Of a stretch of DNA of 64,000 nt, positions 11,048 to 19,725 are shown piece by piece. Position numbers and translations under genes: made by a program. Origin of the DNA: Alteromonas macleodii ATCC 27126 (GTDB lineage Bacteria; Pseudomonadota; Gammaproteobacteria; Enterobacterales; Alteromonadaceae); the NCBI RefSeq assembly GCF_000172635.2, contig NC_018632.1, positions 1,736,001 to 1,800,000 on the forward strand, read 5' to 3'. The notes below the pieces were generated by a model, which saw nothing but the letters and a program-made list of their open reading frames with translations, made no database searches and was not told the DNA's origin. Each line of letters opens with the position of its first letter. Position 1 is the first letter of the stretch.

Positions 11048-11563
11048 TTATACTGGTACTTCGTCTACGCCAGCTTCTACATTCATAAATCGCGCAAAAG
11101 TGAAGAGAAAATCGCTTAAGCGATTTAAATAAGCATGTACCACTTCCGGCACGTCATAATGTTTAGATAGGCTAATGACAGCACGTTCAGCCCGGCGGCA
11201 TACAGCTCGACAAACATGAGCTTGGGCAGCAGCCTTACATCCGCCAGGCAGCACAAACGACGTATTAGGCGGCATTTGACGGGTAATATTGTCTATAAGG
11301 CTTTCTAGGTTCTCAATATCAGTTTGCGTCAGCGTTGAGCTTGCTGAAATAGCAAAGCCAGCTTGAAACAGGTTGCGCTGAATGTCCTGGAGCATTGGCC
11401 TATGTTTGTCAGTGACATGCGCTGCGAGTAGCCCGATGTGGCTATTGAGTTCGTCCATATCGCCATAGCTTTGTACTACTAAATCATCCTTATCTACACG
11501 AACGGCTTTGTCAGCGTAAATTTGCGTGCTGCCCTTATCACCAGTGCGAGTGTAAATCTTCAT
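11048..11563 (-). CDS. Cob(I)yrinic acid a,c-diamide adenosyltransferase, PduO type
   Basis: The 171-residue protein matches PduO-type ATP:cob(I)alamin adenosyltransferases, which attach the adenosyl group to make coenzyme B12. Visible are the ATP-binding N-terminus TRTGDKGSTQIY (5-16), SYGDMDELNSHIGLL, and the helical C-terminal block CRAVCRRAERAV. It lies 82 bp downstream of csiV on the same strand. In marine bacteria that do not make B12, this enzyme adapts imported cobalamin; no other cobalamin gene lies beside it, although a CbiM-like membrane protein is found at 22.4 kb. Confidence 0.93.
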   Translation of the reverse strand: MKIYTRTGDKGSTQIYADKAVRVDKDDLVVQSYGDMDELNSHIGLLAAHVTDKHRPMLQDIQRNLFQAGFAISASSTLTQTDIENLESLIDNITRQMPPNTSFVLPGGCKAAAQAHVCRAVCRRAERAVISLSKHYDVPEVVHAYLNRLSDFLFTFARFMNVEAGVDEVPV

Positions 11564-11645
11564 AAAAACCTATATCTCTCTATCAATCGCAAATGTTGTT
11601 TTTTGTCTTTAAAACCAAAGCACTTACACTAAGTGTTTACTCAAA

Positions 11646-13397
11646 TTACTCGCTAACGTCAGGGCGATTATAGCGACGAATTTGTACTACAAAACCAAAC
11701 AGCGGGTGGTCGAAATAATGCAGTTGCGTACTGATTACACGTCTTTGCTCAGCTAACGGAACTGAAACCAGTTTGTACGCTGTTGATGTCGCCTGACGGG
11801 GCTTAGCAGCATTACCAGAGCTGTCATCTTCACTGCTGAAGTAGCTCATTGGCACCGGCTGGCGATAAAACATCTCGCCATCTACATGAAGGTAAGGTAC
11901 GCGGTTAATATACTTAAGAAATACTTTGATAGTGCCGTCAATTTCCCAAATGGGGGTTCTTAATGAAGCGTCGGTAGTGTCATCTTCACCTTGCTCTACA
12001 ATAATCGGCGTATCAAGCGCTTTAAATGCGCCATACTCTATAGCCTGTGGGTTTGACAAACGGCGGTCCAAATCGGCAAAAATATCTGAAACAGCAAGAA
12101 ATTGATCAGTGCCATGCGCTGCAGTTTTATCAGCTTCAAAAGCAGTACTTACACCACTTAGGCTGTTTTCATCTGTGCTCGATGTGTTTTTATAAGCATC
12201 ATTATCAGTAAGAGCGGCGGTGGAGCCGTAACCAAACTCTGGAGCGGAATCGTCAGTTTCACTGTTTACATTATCAACGTGTTTTGGAGCTCGCATATCA
12301 CCGTTCAAGTCAAACTGCTGCGCGTAGTTTTGCCCACCATAAAGACGCACGTTGAAAGCTTTGTTCTTACCAAATATAACTGGCTGACGCCAGGTTGCAT
12401 GAAACAAACGTTCTAGCTCGCGATTAGAACGTATTTGGCGAGAAATTGAAGACAGTGCTTGCTGATTACTGGTAAGCAGATGCGCTTTTGACGCAAGCGG
12501 CCAGTCGTGCCCTTCAATGATAATAGGTAAGCTTGCTGGAGCGGGTAGCCTATTATCCGGCTGATTCACCTTCCATACGATTACAGGTTGAAGCGCGCTG
12601 CTTCTAGACTTGCTCTCGCTTGTCGAAACGCCTGAGTTTAGTTCGTCGTCGCCTCGAACAACAACGTTCAGTGCAGTGGTTACCTCAGCGCTAAGCCATG
12701 GCTTCTCTTCTTCACAGTACTTAAATACAGGCACCGTGACAGGTGAGGAATCTTTTACGCCGAAGAATGACGTCCAATAGCTGGCGATGGTTGCAGCATC
12801 AGGAGCGGGTGTCGCGTCGTCAGTGATGATCCCCTCATTTGAGTAGTCAAGGCTATCGCTATAGTCTGAGTCTGTTGAAGAATAAGTAGCGCCATACTCA
12901 TCGCCTTTAATGGTTTCGCTTTGTGCCTGACTCGCTACGTCTGGTGTAGGAGTTGGCTCATTGGCTGTTAAACCAGATGTTTCATTATATCCATAGCCCG
13001 CTTCTTCAGAGTAAGAGCTAGGAGACATGTCACCGTACTGCGCACTGTTATCTTTAGGCAGCGACAAAAAATCTACATCTTTTGCGGGCACGCTCAAAAG
13101 TCCGTTGCTAGGCCACTTAACCGATGTATCAGCGCCGCAAACGGCTAACCCTTGTTTTAGATAGCTTATATCAGGCGAAATGATATCGCTGATGATGTCT
13201 GCCTGAGCGCGAGGGGCTGACAAGTTGTCAGCCAAAGAAAACTGCTCTTCTAACTCAGTTAGTGCTACGTTGCGCTTAAACGCAATAACTTCCACATCGA
13301 ACCACCAGTTGTCATTGGCGTTAGCTGCAGTTGAAATTGTCGTTAAGAAAACGGCGCTTATTGATGCAACTAACGGGCACCAGCGAGATAACTTCAT
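11646..13397 (-). CDS. csiV: CsiV-family periplasmic protein
   Basis: CsiV is an inner-membrane/periplasmic protein needed in Vibrio for proper MltA/PBP1A-class cell-wall assembly. I chose the ATG at 13397 (MKLSRWCPLVASISAVFL), which gives a clear signal peptide cleaved near ANA-ND (about residue 27). The mature start NWWFDVEVIAFKRN is the family hallmark, and the C-terminal part (HYFDHPLFGFVVQIRRYN) is also typical. At about 583 residues it is far longer than I recall for Vibrio CsiV; much of the excess is acidic Ser/Asp/Tyr/Thr-rich filler (about residues 130-220 and 370-430). It begins one base after the mfd stop, so it is in the mfd operon. Confidence 0.85.
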   Translation of the reverse strand: MKLSRWCPLVASISAVFLTTISTAANANDNWWFDVEVIAFKRNVALTELEEQFSLADNLSAPRAQADIISDIISPDISYLKQGLAVCGADTSVKWPSNGLLSVPAKDVDFLSLPKDNSAQYGDMSPSSYSEEAGYGYNETSGLTANEPTPTPDVASQAQSETIKGDEYGATYSSTDSDYSDSLDYSNEGIITDDATPAPDAATIASYWTSFFGVKDSSPVTVPVFKYCEEEKPWLSAEVTTALNVVVRGDDELNSGVSTSESKSRSSALQPVIVWKVNQPDNRLPAPASLPIIIEGHDWPLASKAHLLTSNQQALSSISRQIRSNRELERLFHATWRQPVIFGKNKAFNVRLYGGQNYAQQFDLNGDMRAPKHVDNVNSETDDSAPEFGYGSTAALTDNDAYKNTSSTDENSLSGVSTAFEADKTAAHGTDQFLAVSDIFADLDRRLSNPQAIEYGAFKALDTPIIVEQGEDDTTDASLRTPIWEIDGTIKVFLKYINRVPYLHVDGEMFYRQPVPMSYFSSEDDSSGNAAKPRQATSTAYKLVSVPLAEQRRVISTQLHYFDHPLFGFVVQIRRYNRPDVSE

Positions 13398-13398
13398 G

Positions 13399-16300
13399 TT
13401 ACCGCGACTCCTTTGCAAAATCGGCAATAATATCGCTAATAAACGCGATGCGCTCTTTAGCTGTTTCGGTCTTTTTCACCAAACGCAGTTTTTGGCTTCC
13501 TTCAAACTTAAAGGTGTTTGGTTTGGTTTGCACCAAACTAATAATATAGCCTGGGTTAACCTTAGTGGTTTCTTTAAACTCTATGGTACCGCCTTGTGCC
13601 GACAAGTCTACTTTTAGAATGCCCAACGCCTGGGCTTTTAGTTTAATTTCAGCCACTTCTATCAAGTTTTTAGCTGGCTCTGGCAATAGACCAAAGCGGT
13701 CAATACATTCTACCTGGAATTCATCAATGTCGTCTTGGGACGTACAGCTGGCCAGACGTTTGTATAGCGATAGGCGAGTGTTAACGTCGGCAATATAGTC
13801 TTCAGGCAATAGGGCTGGAATACGCAGTTCAACTTCGGTATGGCCTGAGGTCGCGTCGTCTAATGATGGCTCTCGGCCTTCTTTAAGCGCGTTAACGGCT
13901 TTATCGAGCATATCCATATACAAACTGAAACCAATACTCGCTATTTGCCCCGATTGATCGTCGCCTAGCAGCTCACCGGCACCACGAATTTCTAAATCGT
14001 GGGTAGCAAGCGCAAAACCTGCACCTAAATCTTCAAGCTGCGATATTGCTTCTAAACGTTTTACTGCATCTTTGGTCATGCGCTTTGGATGAGGCGTTAA
14101 TAAGTAGGCGTACGCTTGATGATGCGAGCGACCCACACGACCACGAAGCTGGTGCAGCTGCGCTAAACCTAGATGGTCGGCTCTATCCATAATAATGGTA
14201 TTCGCACTTGGTACGTCGATACCTGTTTCAATGATGGTAGTACACACAAGTACGTTGTAGCGCTGGTGGTAGAAGTCGCTCATTACGCCTTCAAGTTCAC
14301 GCTCGCGCATTTGGCCGTGACCCACTGCAATACGGGCTTCGGGAACGATTTCAGCGATTTCTTCGGCCGTTCGCGCAATGCTATCCACTTCGTTGTGAAG
14401 GAAGTAAACCTGACCGCCGCGCAGTATCTCACGCATAATGGCTTCGCGAATAACGGCTTTATTACGCTGCTGCACAAAAGTCTTAATTGATAAACGACGA
14501 GCCGGGGCTGTGGCAATAATCGATAAGTCGCGCATGCCTGATAACGCCATGTTAAGCGTCCGAGGAATAGGCGTAGCGGTTAACGTTAAGATATCTACAT
14601 CGGCACGTAAGGACTTAAGTTTCTCTTTTTGACGCACACCAAAGCGATGTTCTTCGTCAATGATCACCAGCCCCAAATCTTTGTATTTTATATCGCTAGA
14701 CAGCAGTTTATGTGTGCCTACAACGATATCTACTTTCCCTTCGCCGATACGCTCAACCACAGATTTTTGCGCTTTACCGCTCACAAAACGGCTCATCACT
14801 TCAATTTCAAACGGCCACGCAGCAAAACGGTCTTTGAAGTTCTCGTAATGTTGCTGAGCCAGTAGGGTAGTGGGCACCAAAATAGCCACCTGTTTACCAG
14901 CATTAGCTGCAAGGAATGCCGCGCGCATGGCAACTTCGGTTTTACCGAAACCTACGTCACCGCAAACGAGGCGATCCATAGCCGATGGACTGCCCATGTC
15001 GTGCATAACCGCAGCAATGGCTTGGGCTTGGTCAGGCGTTTCTTCAAAGGGGAAGCTGTCTGAGAAGGCTTGGTAGTCGTCCCAGTTAATTTTATACGCA
15101 AAACCTGGCTTGGCTGCGCGGCGGGCATATACATCTAAAAGCTCAGCGGCCACGTCACGAACTTTTTCGGCGGCTTTTTGCTTGGCTTTTGTCCATGCGT
15201 CAGAACCTAGGGCGCTTACTGGCGCGCTGTCGGCGTCGCCACCGGTGTAGCGTGAAATCAAGTGAAGCGAGGCCACAGGCACGTAAAGCTTAGATTGCTT
15301 GGCATACTCGATGCACAAATATTCGGTTGCTACGCCGCCCGCGTCCAACGTTTGAAGACCCAAATAACGGCCAACACCGTGATCGAGGTGCACCACAGGC
15401 TGACCAATAGAAAGTTCGGCCAGGTTGCGGATAATGGCGCTTTCGTCGGTGGCGGTGCGTTTATCGCGAAGACGGCGCTGGCTTACCTTTTGCCCTAATA
15501 GTTCGGTTTCGGTAATGAATAACAGCTCGCCTTCCTGAGTTTGCCAGCGGAAACTGTTATCAACCATACCCACGGTAATGCCAATGGCGTCGTGGCTTGC
15601 GATAAAATCGCTAAAGCTATCAACAATCTTTGGTTTGATGCCTGCTTTTGCGAGTACGGTTAGCAAACCCTCTCGGCGACCTTGGGTTTCAGCACAAAAC
15701 AGTACCTTAGCCCCGTTGTCAGTGGCTTGATTTACCGTTTTAATGAGTCGCTCAGCAGGTACTTTTTTCTGCGAGTTAATCGCGATGTCGTCAAGCTTTT
15801 CGCACTGAAGGTTGCTAGTACCTGATTTTTCTTCAAGCACCTTGCTAGAAAGGGATGCACGTGGCCACTGTTTTATGGCACCAAATAGCTCATTTATAGG
15901 TAAAAACAGCTCGTCTGGTGCAAGCAGTGGACGGGCTAAGTTATAACGATACTGCTCGTAACGTTCTTGTACGTCGGCCCAGAAAAACTCGCTGGCGTCT
16001 TGCACATCACCGTGAAGTAATAGCAGGCTTTTAGGGTGAAGATAGTCAAAAAGCGTAGCGGTTTTTTCAAAGAAGAGGGGAAGATAATATTCCACACCGC
16101 TCGGCATGGTGCCCTTGCTTACCTGAGAAAATACGCTTTCAGATGCATTGTTTGCGTCGAACTTTTCTAAAAACTGCTGGCGAAAAAGCGTGATTGCCTC
16201 TTTGTCTGTGGGGAATTCTCGTGCTGGAAGCAAGCGAATTTCGTTAACAGCCTCGCCAGAGCGTTGGGTTTCAGTATCGAAATAGCGAATGGAGTCGATT

Positions 16301-16896
16301 TCGTCATCAAACAAGTCTATTCGAAATGGCTGGTCGCTTCCCATCGGAAAAAGGTCGATGATGCTGCCGCGCACCGAGAATTCGCTGTGGCTCATTACCT
16401 GACTAACATGCAGGTAGCCGGCTTGTTCGAGGTTGCGTCTGAACTGATCTCTATCTAAGGTGTCGCCCTTATTTAGCATAAGCAAATACTTTGCTAAATA
16501 ATTGGTAGGGGCTAAACGCTGCATTAACGTGTTAACAGGCACTATGAATATGCCTTCGCCTTGCTGTGTAAAGCGGAATAGGGTTTCTAATCGCTGAGAA
16601 ACAATGTCTTGATGGGGCGAAAACGAATCGTAGGGCAGTGTTTCCCAATCTGGAAACAGAGTAATAGGTGTATGCTTTGTATTATCGCTTAAGAAGAAGG
16701 CTATTTCTTTTTCGAGCTTCATTGCCGACGGTGTATCGGCGGTAATCAGTACAATAGGGCCTTTGTATTGGCTGAGTGCTTGGCTGATACATAGTGCGGC
16801 ACTGCTGCCTTGAAGTTGGCCCCAGTGTTTGTGATCTTGTGATGAGGCTTCTTTTATAGGCGCAGGTAATGGAAGCGATAATAAAGTGGCTGTCAT
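13399..16896 (-). CDS. mfd: Transcription-repair coupling factor
   Basis: This 1165-residue ATPase releases RNA polymerase stalled at DNA lesions and recruits UvrA. Domains in order are the UvrB-like N-terminus (about 1-350), the RNAP-interacting CarD-like domain (about 500-570, GQPVVHLDHGVGRYLG), RecG-like helicase motors with Walker A GDVGFGKTEVAMR (near 645) and DEEHRFG (near 745), and the C-terminal TRCF domain. Length is close to E. coli Mfd. It is the first gene of a mfd-csiV-adenosyltransferase unit on the reverse strand. Confidence 0.97.
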   Translation of the reverse strand: MTATLLSLPLPAPIKEASSQDHKHWGQLQGSSAALCISQALSQYKGPIVLITADTPSAMKLEKEIAFFLSDNTKHTPITLFPDWETLPYDSFSPHQDIVSQRLETLFRFTQQGEGIFIVPVNTLMQRLAPTNYLAKYLLMLNKGDTLDRDQFRRNLEQAGYLHVSQVMSHSEFSVRGSIIDLFPMGSDQPFRIDLFDDEIDSIRYFDTETQRSGEAVNEIRLLPAREFPTDKEAITLFRQQFLEKFDANNASESVFSQVSKGTMPSGVEYYLPLFFEKTATLFDYLHPKSLLLLHGDVQDASEFFWADVQERYEQYRYNLARPLLAPDELFLPINELFGAIKQWPRASLSSKVLEEKSGTSNLQCEKLDDIAINSQKKVPAERLIKTVNQATDNGAKVLFCAETQGRREGLLTVLAKAGIKPKIVDSFSDFIASHDAIGITVGMVDNSFRWQTQEGELLFITETELLGQKVSQRRLRDKRTATDESAIIRNLAELSIGQPVVHLDHGVGRYLGLQTLDAGGVATEYLCIEYAKQSKLYVPVASLHLISRYTGGDADSAPVSALGSDAWTKAKQKAAEKVRDVAAELLDVYARRAAKPGFAYKINWDDYQAFSDSFPFEETPDQAQAIAAVMHDMGSPSAMDRLVCGDVGFGKTEVAMRAAFLAANAGKQVAILVPTTLLAQQHYENFKDRFAAWPFEIEVMSRFVSGKAQKSVVERIGEGKVDIVVGTHKLLSSDIKYKDLGLVIIDEEHRFGVRQKEKLKSLRADVDILTLTATPIPRTLNMALSGMRDLSIIATAPARRLSIKTFVQQRNKAVIREAIMREILRGGQVYFLHNEVDSIARTAEEIAEIVPEARIAVGHGQMRERELEGVMSDFYHQRYNVLVCTTIIETGIDVPSANTIIMDRADHLGLAQLHQLRGRVGRSHHQAYAYLLTPHPKRMTKDAVKRLEAISQLEDLGAGFALATHDLEIRGAGELLGDDQSGQIASIGFSLYMDMLDKAVNALKEGREPSLDDATSGHTEVELRIPALLPEDYIADVNTRLSLYKRLASCTSQDDIDEFQVECIDRFGLLPEPAKNLIEVAEIKLKAQALGILKVDLSAQGGTIEFKETTKVNPGYIISLVQTKPNTFKFEGSQKLRLVKKTETAKERIAFISDIIADFAKESR

Positions 16897-16954
16897 GACG
16901 TCCTGTTTTTTAAGTGCAAGATGAGTTTTACGGCTTATATACTGATGTTAGGGT

Positions 16955-17557
16955 CTATTCAGATCCCGCTTTTTTTTCTTTTGCCCGCTTTCTTAGCTGT
17001 TGCGTTTGAATATGCAAGCTAGCGCGAACTAAAAGTTCCTGGTCTTGCTCTCGAATGGTGTTAAAAATAAAGGCGATATGGTAACGGTCTTCTACTTGCT
17101 CGCAAGTAATTACTTCGCCAAAACAAAATATTGCTGCTGCTTCGGCATCCAAGAAAAGTTTAAGTTCCGCTTTGGCGCCCACATCCAATGCTTCTCTTGA
17201 CTCGATGACCACACCGCCACCACCGAGCTTTACGGTTTTGAAGCGAAACTCTGGCTCGTCTTGCTGGTGCAAAACGAACGACATCATCAAGTCAATTTTT
17301 CGAGACTGATGGTTTAAGTAGTCAGCCAGCGACTCAGCGTGGTCACTTAAGTTGCGAAGCGGACGAATTGCTTGCGCTTCAATAGCGGCCATTTCGCTGG
17401 CAATGCGAAATGCATACGGCATCGACTCCTCTAAGTTTTCTTCATCAGGCACTACTTCGTCTTCACCTAACGGGCGCATATTGGCGTTTATGCGATGTGC
17501 GATTGAAAAATATTCATCGAATTGGGCTTTTTTTTGTTCTAGGCTAAGTTCGCTCAC
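16955..17557 (-). CDS. PilZ-domain protein
   Basis: A 200-residue soluble protein. The N-terminal 80 residues are helical and acidic (VVPDEENLEESMPYAFR); the C-terminal part has the beta-barrel layout of PilZ domains, with GGGGVVIESREALDVGAKAEL resembling the (D/N)xSxxG region. The RxxxR c-di-GMP motif is not clearly present, so nucleotide binding is uncertain. It lies upstream of mfd on the same strand, 58 bp away, and diverges from the LolC-like gene. Confidence 0.7.
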   Translation of the reverse strand: MSELSLEQKKAQFDEYFSIAHRINANMRPLGEDEVVPDEENLEESMPYAFRIASEMAAIEAQAIRPLRNLSDHAESLADYLNHQSRKIDLMMSFVLHQQDEPEFRFKTVKLGGGGVVIESREALDVGAKAELKLFLDAEAAAIFCFGEVITCEQVEDRYHIAFIFNTIREQDQELLVRASLHIQTQQLRKRAKEKKAGSE

Positions 17558-17749
17558 ATCATTCCTCTGCCACTAATTCTTGTGCAGTTAGTAACTTATA
17601 AGTAGTATACCGATCACACGTAGTATACCCACTTTACTATTTTGGGGTTAACCCGTCATCTCGTCTTTGGGCTACTTATCTGAATTTCTCATTCATTAAG
17701 CATAGCTAAACATAAGGCAGATTACCGTATTACTGAAAAGCAAGGCGCT

Positions 17750-19060
17750 ATGTTTTATCCTCTTTCTGCATTCATTGCTTATCGTTATGCCAAGTCTAAC
17801 AAAGCAAGCCAAACCAGTTTTGTTTCATTCATTAATCGATTTTCAGTGGCGGGTATTGCACTGGGATTGATGGCGCTCATTATCGTTGTGTCTGTTATGA
17901 ACGGCCTAGAAGGTCAACTAAAACAGCGCATATTAGGCATTGTCCCTCATATTGAAGTTACAAAGACACCCATCATAAGCGAGAACCCTAGCAGGACATC
18001 CAACGAAAACGCAATTTCAGAGACACCCACGCAAACTGCAGAAAAAACGCAGACAGTGACTTTAAAAGAAATTAGCGAGACACCCATCAAAGGCGTTGTT
18101 GCCACTATGGCTTACAGGGAAGCTGAAGCAGTAGTGCAGTCTCGCTCGGACTTGCGTGGTGTCCAGGTTCACGGTGTTCAACCTGAAGTAATGATTGAGC
18201 ACACTTTGGTTGCAAACCATATGGAGCAGGGGCGATTTAGCGATCTAACCAAAGGAAGTTTTGCAGCGATCATTGGGCGCTCGCTTGCCATAAAACTTGA
18301 AGCACGAGTAGGAGATAGATTGCGTGTCATGGTGGCAGGCGCAAGTGTGTATACACCTTTTGGAAGAATGCCAAGTCAACGGCTTGTAACCGTGGTGGGT
18401 GTCTTCGATATGGGCTCGCAGATGGATGACAAAGTGATGTATATGAACCTTAAGGATGTGAACCGCTTAATGCGAGATCCTAAAGGTAGCGAACAATCGC
18501 TTCGACTCTTTTTAAATGACGCTTTTAACTACCAAGCAGTTGTTAGCGCGCTCACCGATAGGGTGGGTGTCTCTGTAAATAATATGAAGACTTGGCGTGA
18601 GCGTCAGGGGCCGCTATTTGATGCCGTCAAGATGGAGAAGAACATGATGACGCTCATGTTGCTGCTTATTATCGCGGTAGCGGCATTTAATATCGTTTCG
18701 GCACTGGTAATGGTGGTAACGGAAAAACAAGGCGATATCGCAGTACTCCAAACTCAAGGTATGTTACCCAGTTCAGTAATGTGGATTTTTGTGTTAAACG
18801 GCTTGTTTAACGGCATCAAAGGCGCTGGCATTGGTCTAGTATTAGGCGTAGTGATTACGCTCCAATTAAATAACATTTTGGACCTTATCGGGTCGCCGTT
18901 AGCCTTAGCGGCAGATGGTAGAGGGCTGCCAATTGAAATGGACGTTGTACAAATTGTAGGTATTGCTTTGCTGTCTTTGCTACTGTGTGTTTTAGCCAGC
19001 GTTTATCCAGCGCGAAAAGCGATGAAAATTGCACCATCGCAAGCGCTCCAAAACGAATAA
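17750..19060 (+). CDS. LolC/LolE-type lipoprotein-releasing permease with a repeat-bearing insertion
   Basis: LolC/E permeases work with the LolD ATPase to release lipoproteins from the inner membrane. The 436-residue protein has one N-terminal membrane segment (about 25-47), a large periplasmic domain, and three C-terminal segments (about 305-425), with a typical start MFYPLSAFIAYRYAKS. Residues about 70-114 look inserted into the first periplasmic strands: a Thr/Glu/Ser-rich run in which KTPI, ETPT and ETPI recur every 19 residues. These mark three copies of GACACCCA exactly 57 bp apart. No lolD and no second permease lie nearby, so this is an orphan or works with distant partners. Confidence 0.88.
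   Translation: MFYPLSAFIAYRYAKSNKASQTSFVSFINRFSVAGIALGLMALIIVVSVMNGLEGQLKQRILGIVPHIEVTKTPIISENPSRTSNENAISETPTQTAEKTQTVTLKEISETPIKGVVATMAYREAEAVVQSRSDLRGVQVHGVQPEVMIEHTLVANHMEQGRFSDLTKGSFAAIIGRSLAIKLEARVGDRLRVMVAGASVYTPFGRMPSQRLVTVVGVFDMGSQMDDKVMYMNLKDVNRLMRDPKGSEQSLRLFLNDAFNYQAVVSALTDRVGVSVNNMKTWRERQGPLFDAVKMEKNMMTLMLLLIIAVAAFNIVSALVMVVTEKQGDIAVLQTQGMLPSSVMWIFVLNGLFNGIKGAGIGLVLGVVITLQLNNILDLIGSPLALAADGRGLPIEMDVVQIVGIALLSLLLCVLASVYPARKAMKIAPSQALQNE
17965..18571. repeat. TGGGTGTC repeat copies inside the LolC-like gene
   Basis: Exact cores lie at 17965-17972, 18022-18029 and 18079-18086 (GACACCCA orientation) and at 18396-18403 and 18564-18571 (TGGGTGTC orientation). The first three are 57 bp apart, centre to centre, within a low-complexity insertion. 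The 18396 copy encodes VGVFDMGS, a plausible native permease segment, so that one may be chance. The first and last match the extended form with a TTAC/GTAA end. Confidence 0.75.
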
Positions 19061-19137
19061 ATCGCTGAATTTACCGTGCAAGTTAGTGCAAAATTCACTA
19101 TACTCGCGGTCTTTTAAATTTTGCCCAGTGAGACGTC

Positions 19138-19701
19138 ATGAACAAGAATTTTATCACCTCGCAATCGCTTCTACAGGATTCCTTTCGCCTAGCGGCAAAG
19201 GTGTATGAAGACGGCTTTCGCCCTGACTTTATTATTGGTATCTGGCGTGGTGGTGCTCCCATTGGTATCGCGGTTCAAGAATTCTTTGAATTTAAGAATA
19301 CGTCAACCGACCATATCGCAGTACGTACATCGTCTTACTACGGAATAAACAAACAATCGAAAGAGATCCGTGTGCACGGATTACACTACTTGGTAGAAAA
19401 CGCGAATGCTGATGACAAGTTGTTGATTGTTGATGATGTTTTCGATTCAGGCCGCAGCGTAGATGCACTTATTAAGCAAATTAATAAACTAATGCGTTTG
19501 AACATGCCCAAAGATATTCGCATTGCATGTCCGTGGTACAAGCCGCAAAACAACACAACAGACATCGTGCCAGATTATTACGTTAACGAAAGTGATGAAT
19601 GGCTAGTTTTCCCTCATGAAATTGCGGGTTTGTCGGAAGAAGAAATTCGTGAAGGCAAAGGCGAGCTGGCTGACGTTATGGACATTTTGTTCAAAAAGTA
19701 G
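19138..19701 (+). CDS. Phosphoribosyltransferase family protein
   Basis: A 187-residue type I PRTase fold. The PRPP-binding signature is KLLIVDDVFDSGRSVD (about 94-109), preceded by an IGIWRGGAPIG loop (33-43). Family members transfer phosphoribosyl to purines such as hypoxanthine or xanthine, but the C-terminal hood differs from E. coli Hpt and Gpt, so the base is not assigned. It follows the LolC-like gene by 77 bp on the same strand. A terminator lies about 50 bp past its stop, within the end of the convergent kinase gene. Confidence 0.85.
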   Translation: MNKNFITSQSLLQDSFRLAAKVYEDGFRPDFIIGIWRGGAPIGIAVQEFFEFKNTSTDHIAVRTSSYYGINKQSKEIRVHGLHYLVENANADDKLLIVDDVFDSGRSVDALIKQINKLMRLNMPKDIRIACPWYKPQNNTTDIVPDYYVNESDEWLVFPHEIAGLSEEEIREGKGELADVMDILFKK

Positions 19702-19725
19702 TGAGTAATTGCTTGATATAAGCGA

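Noticed and set aside
12781..12820. GCGGGTGTCGCG in csiV as a repeat copy
   Set aside because: It has a mismatch at the first base of the core, lacks the TAA flank and lies outside any cluster.
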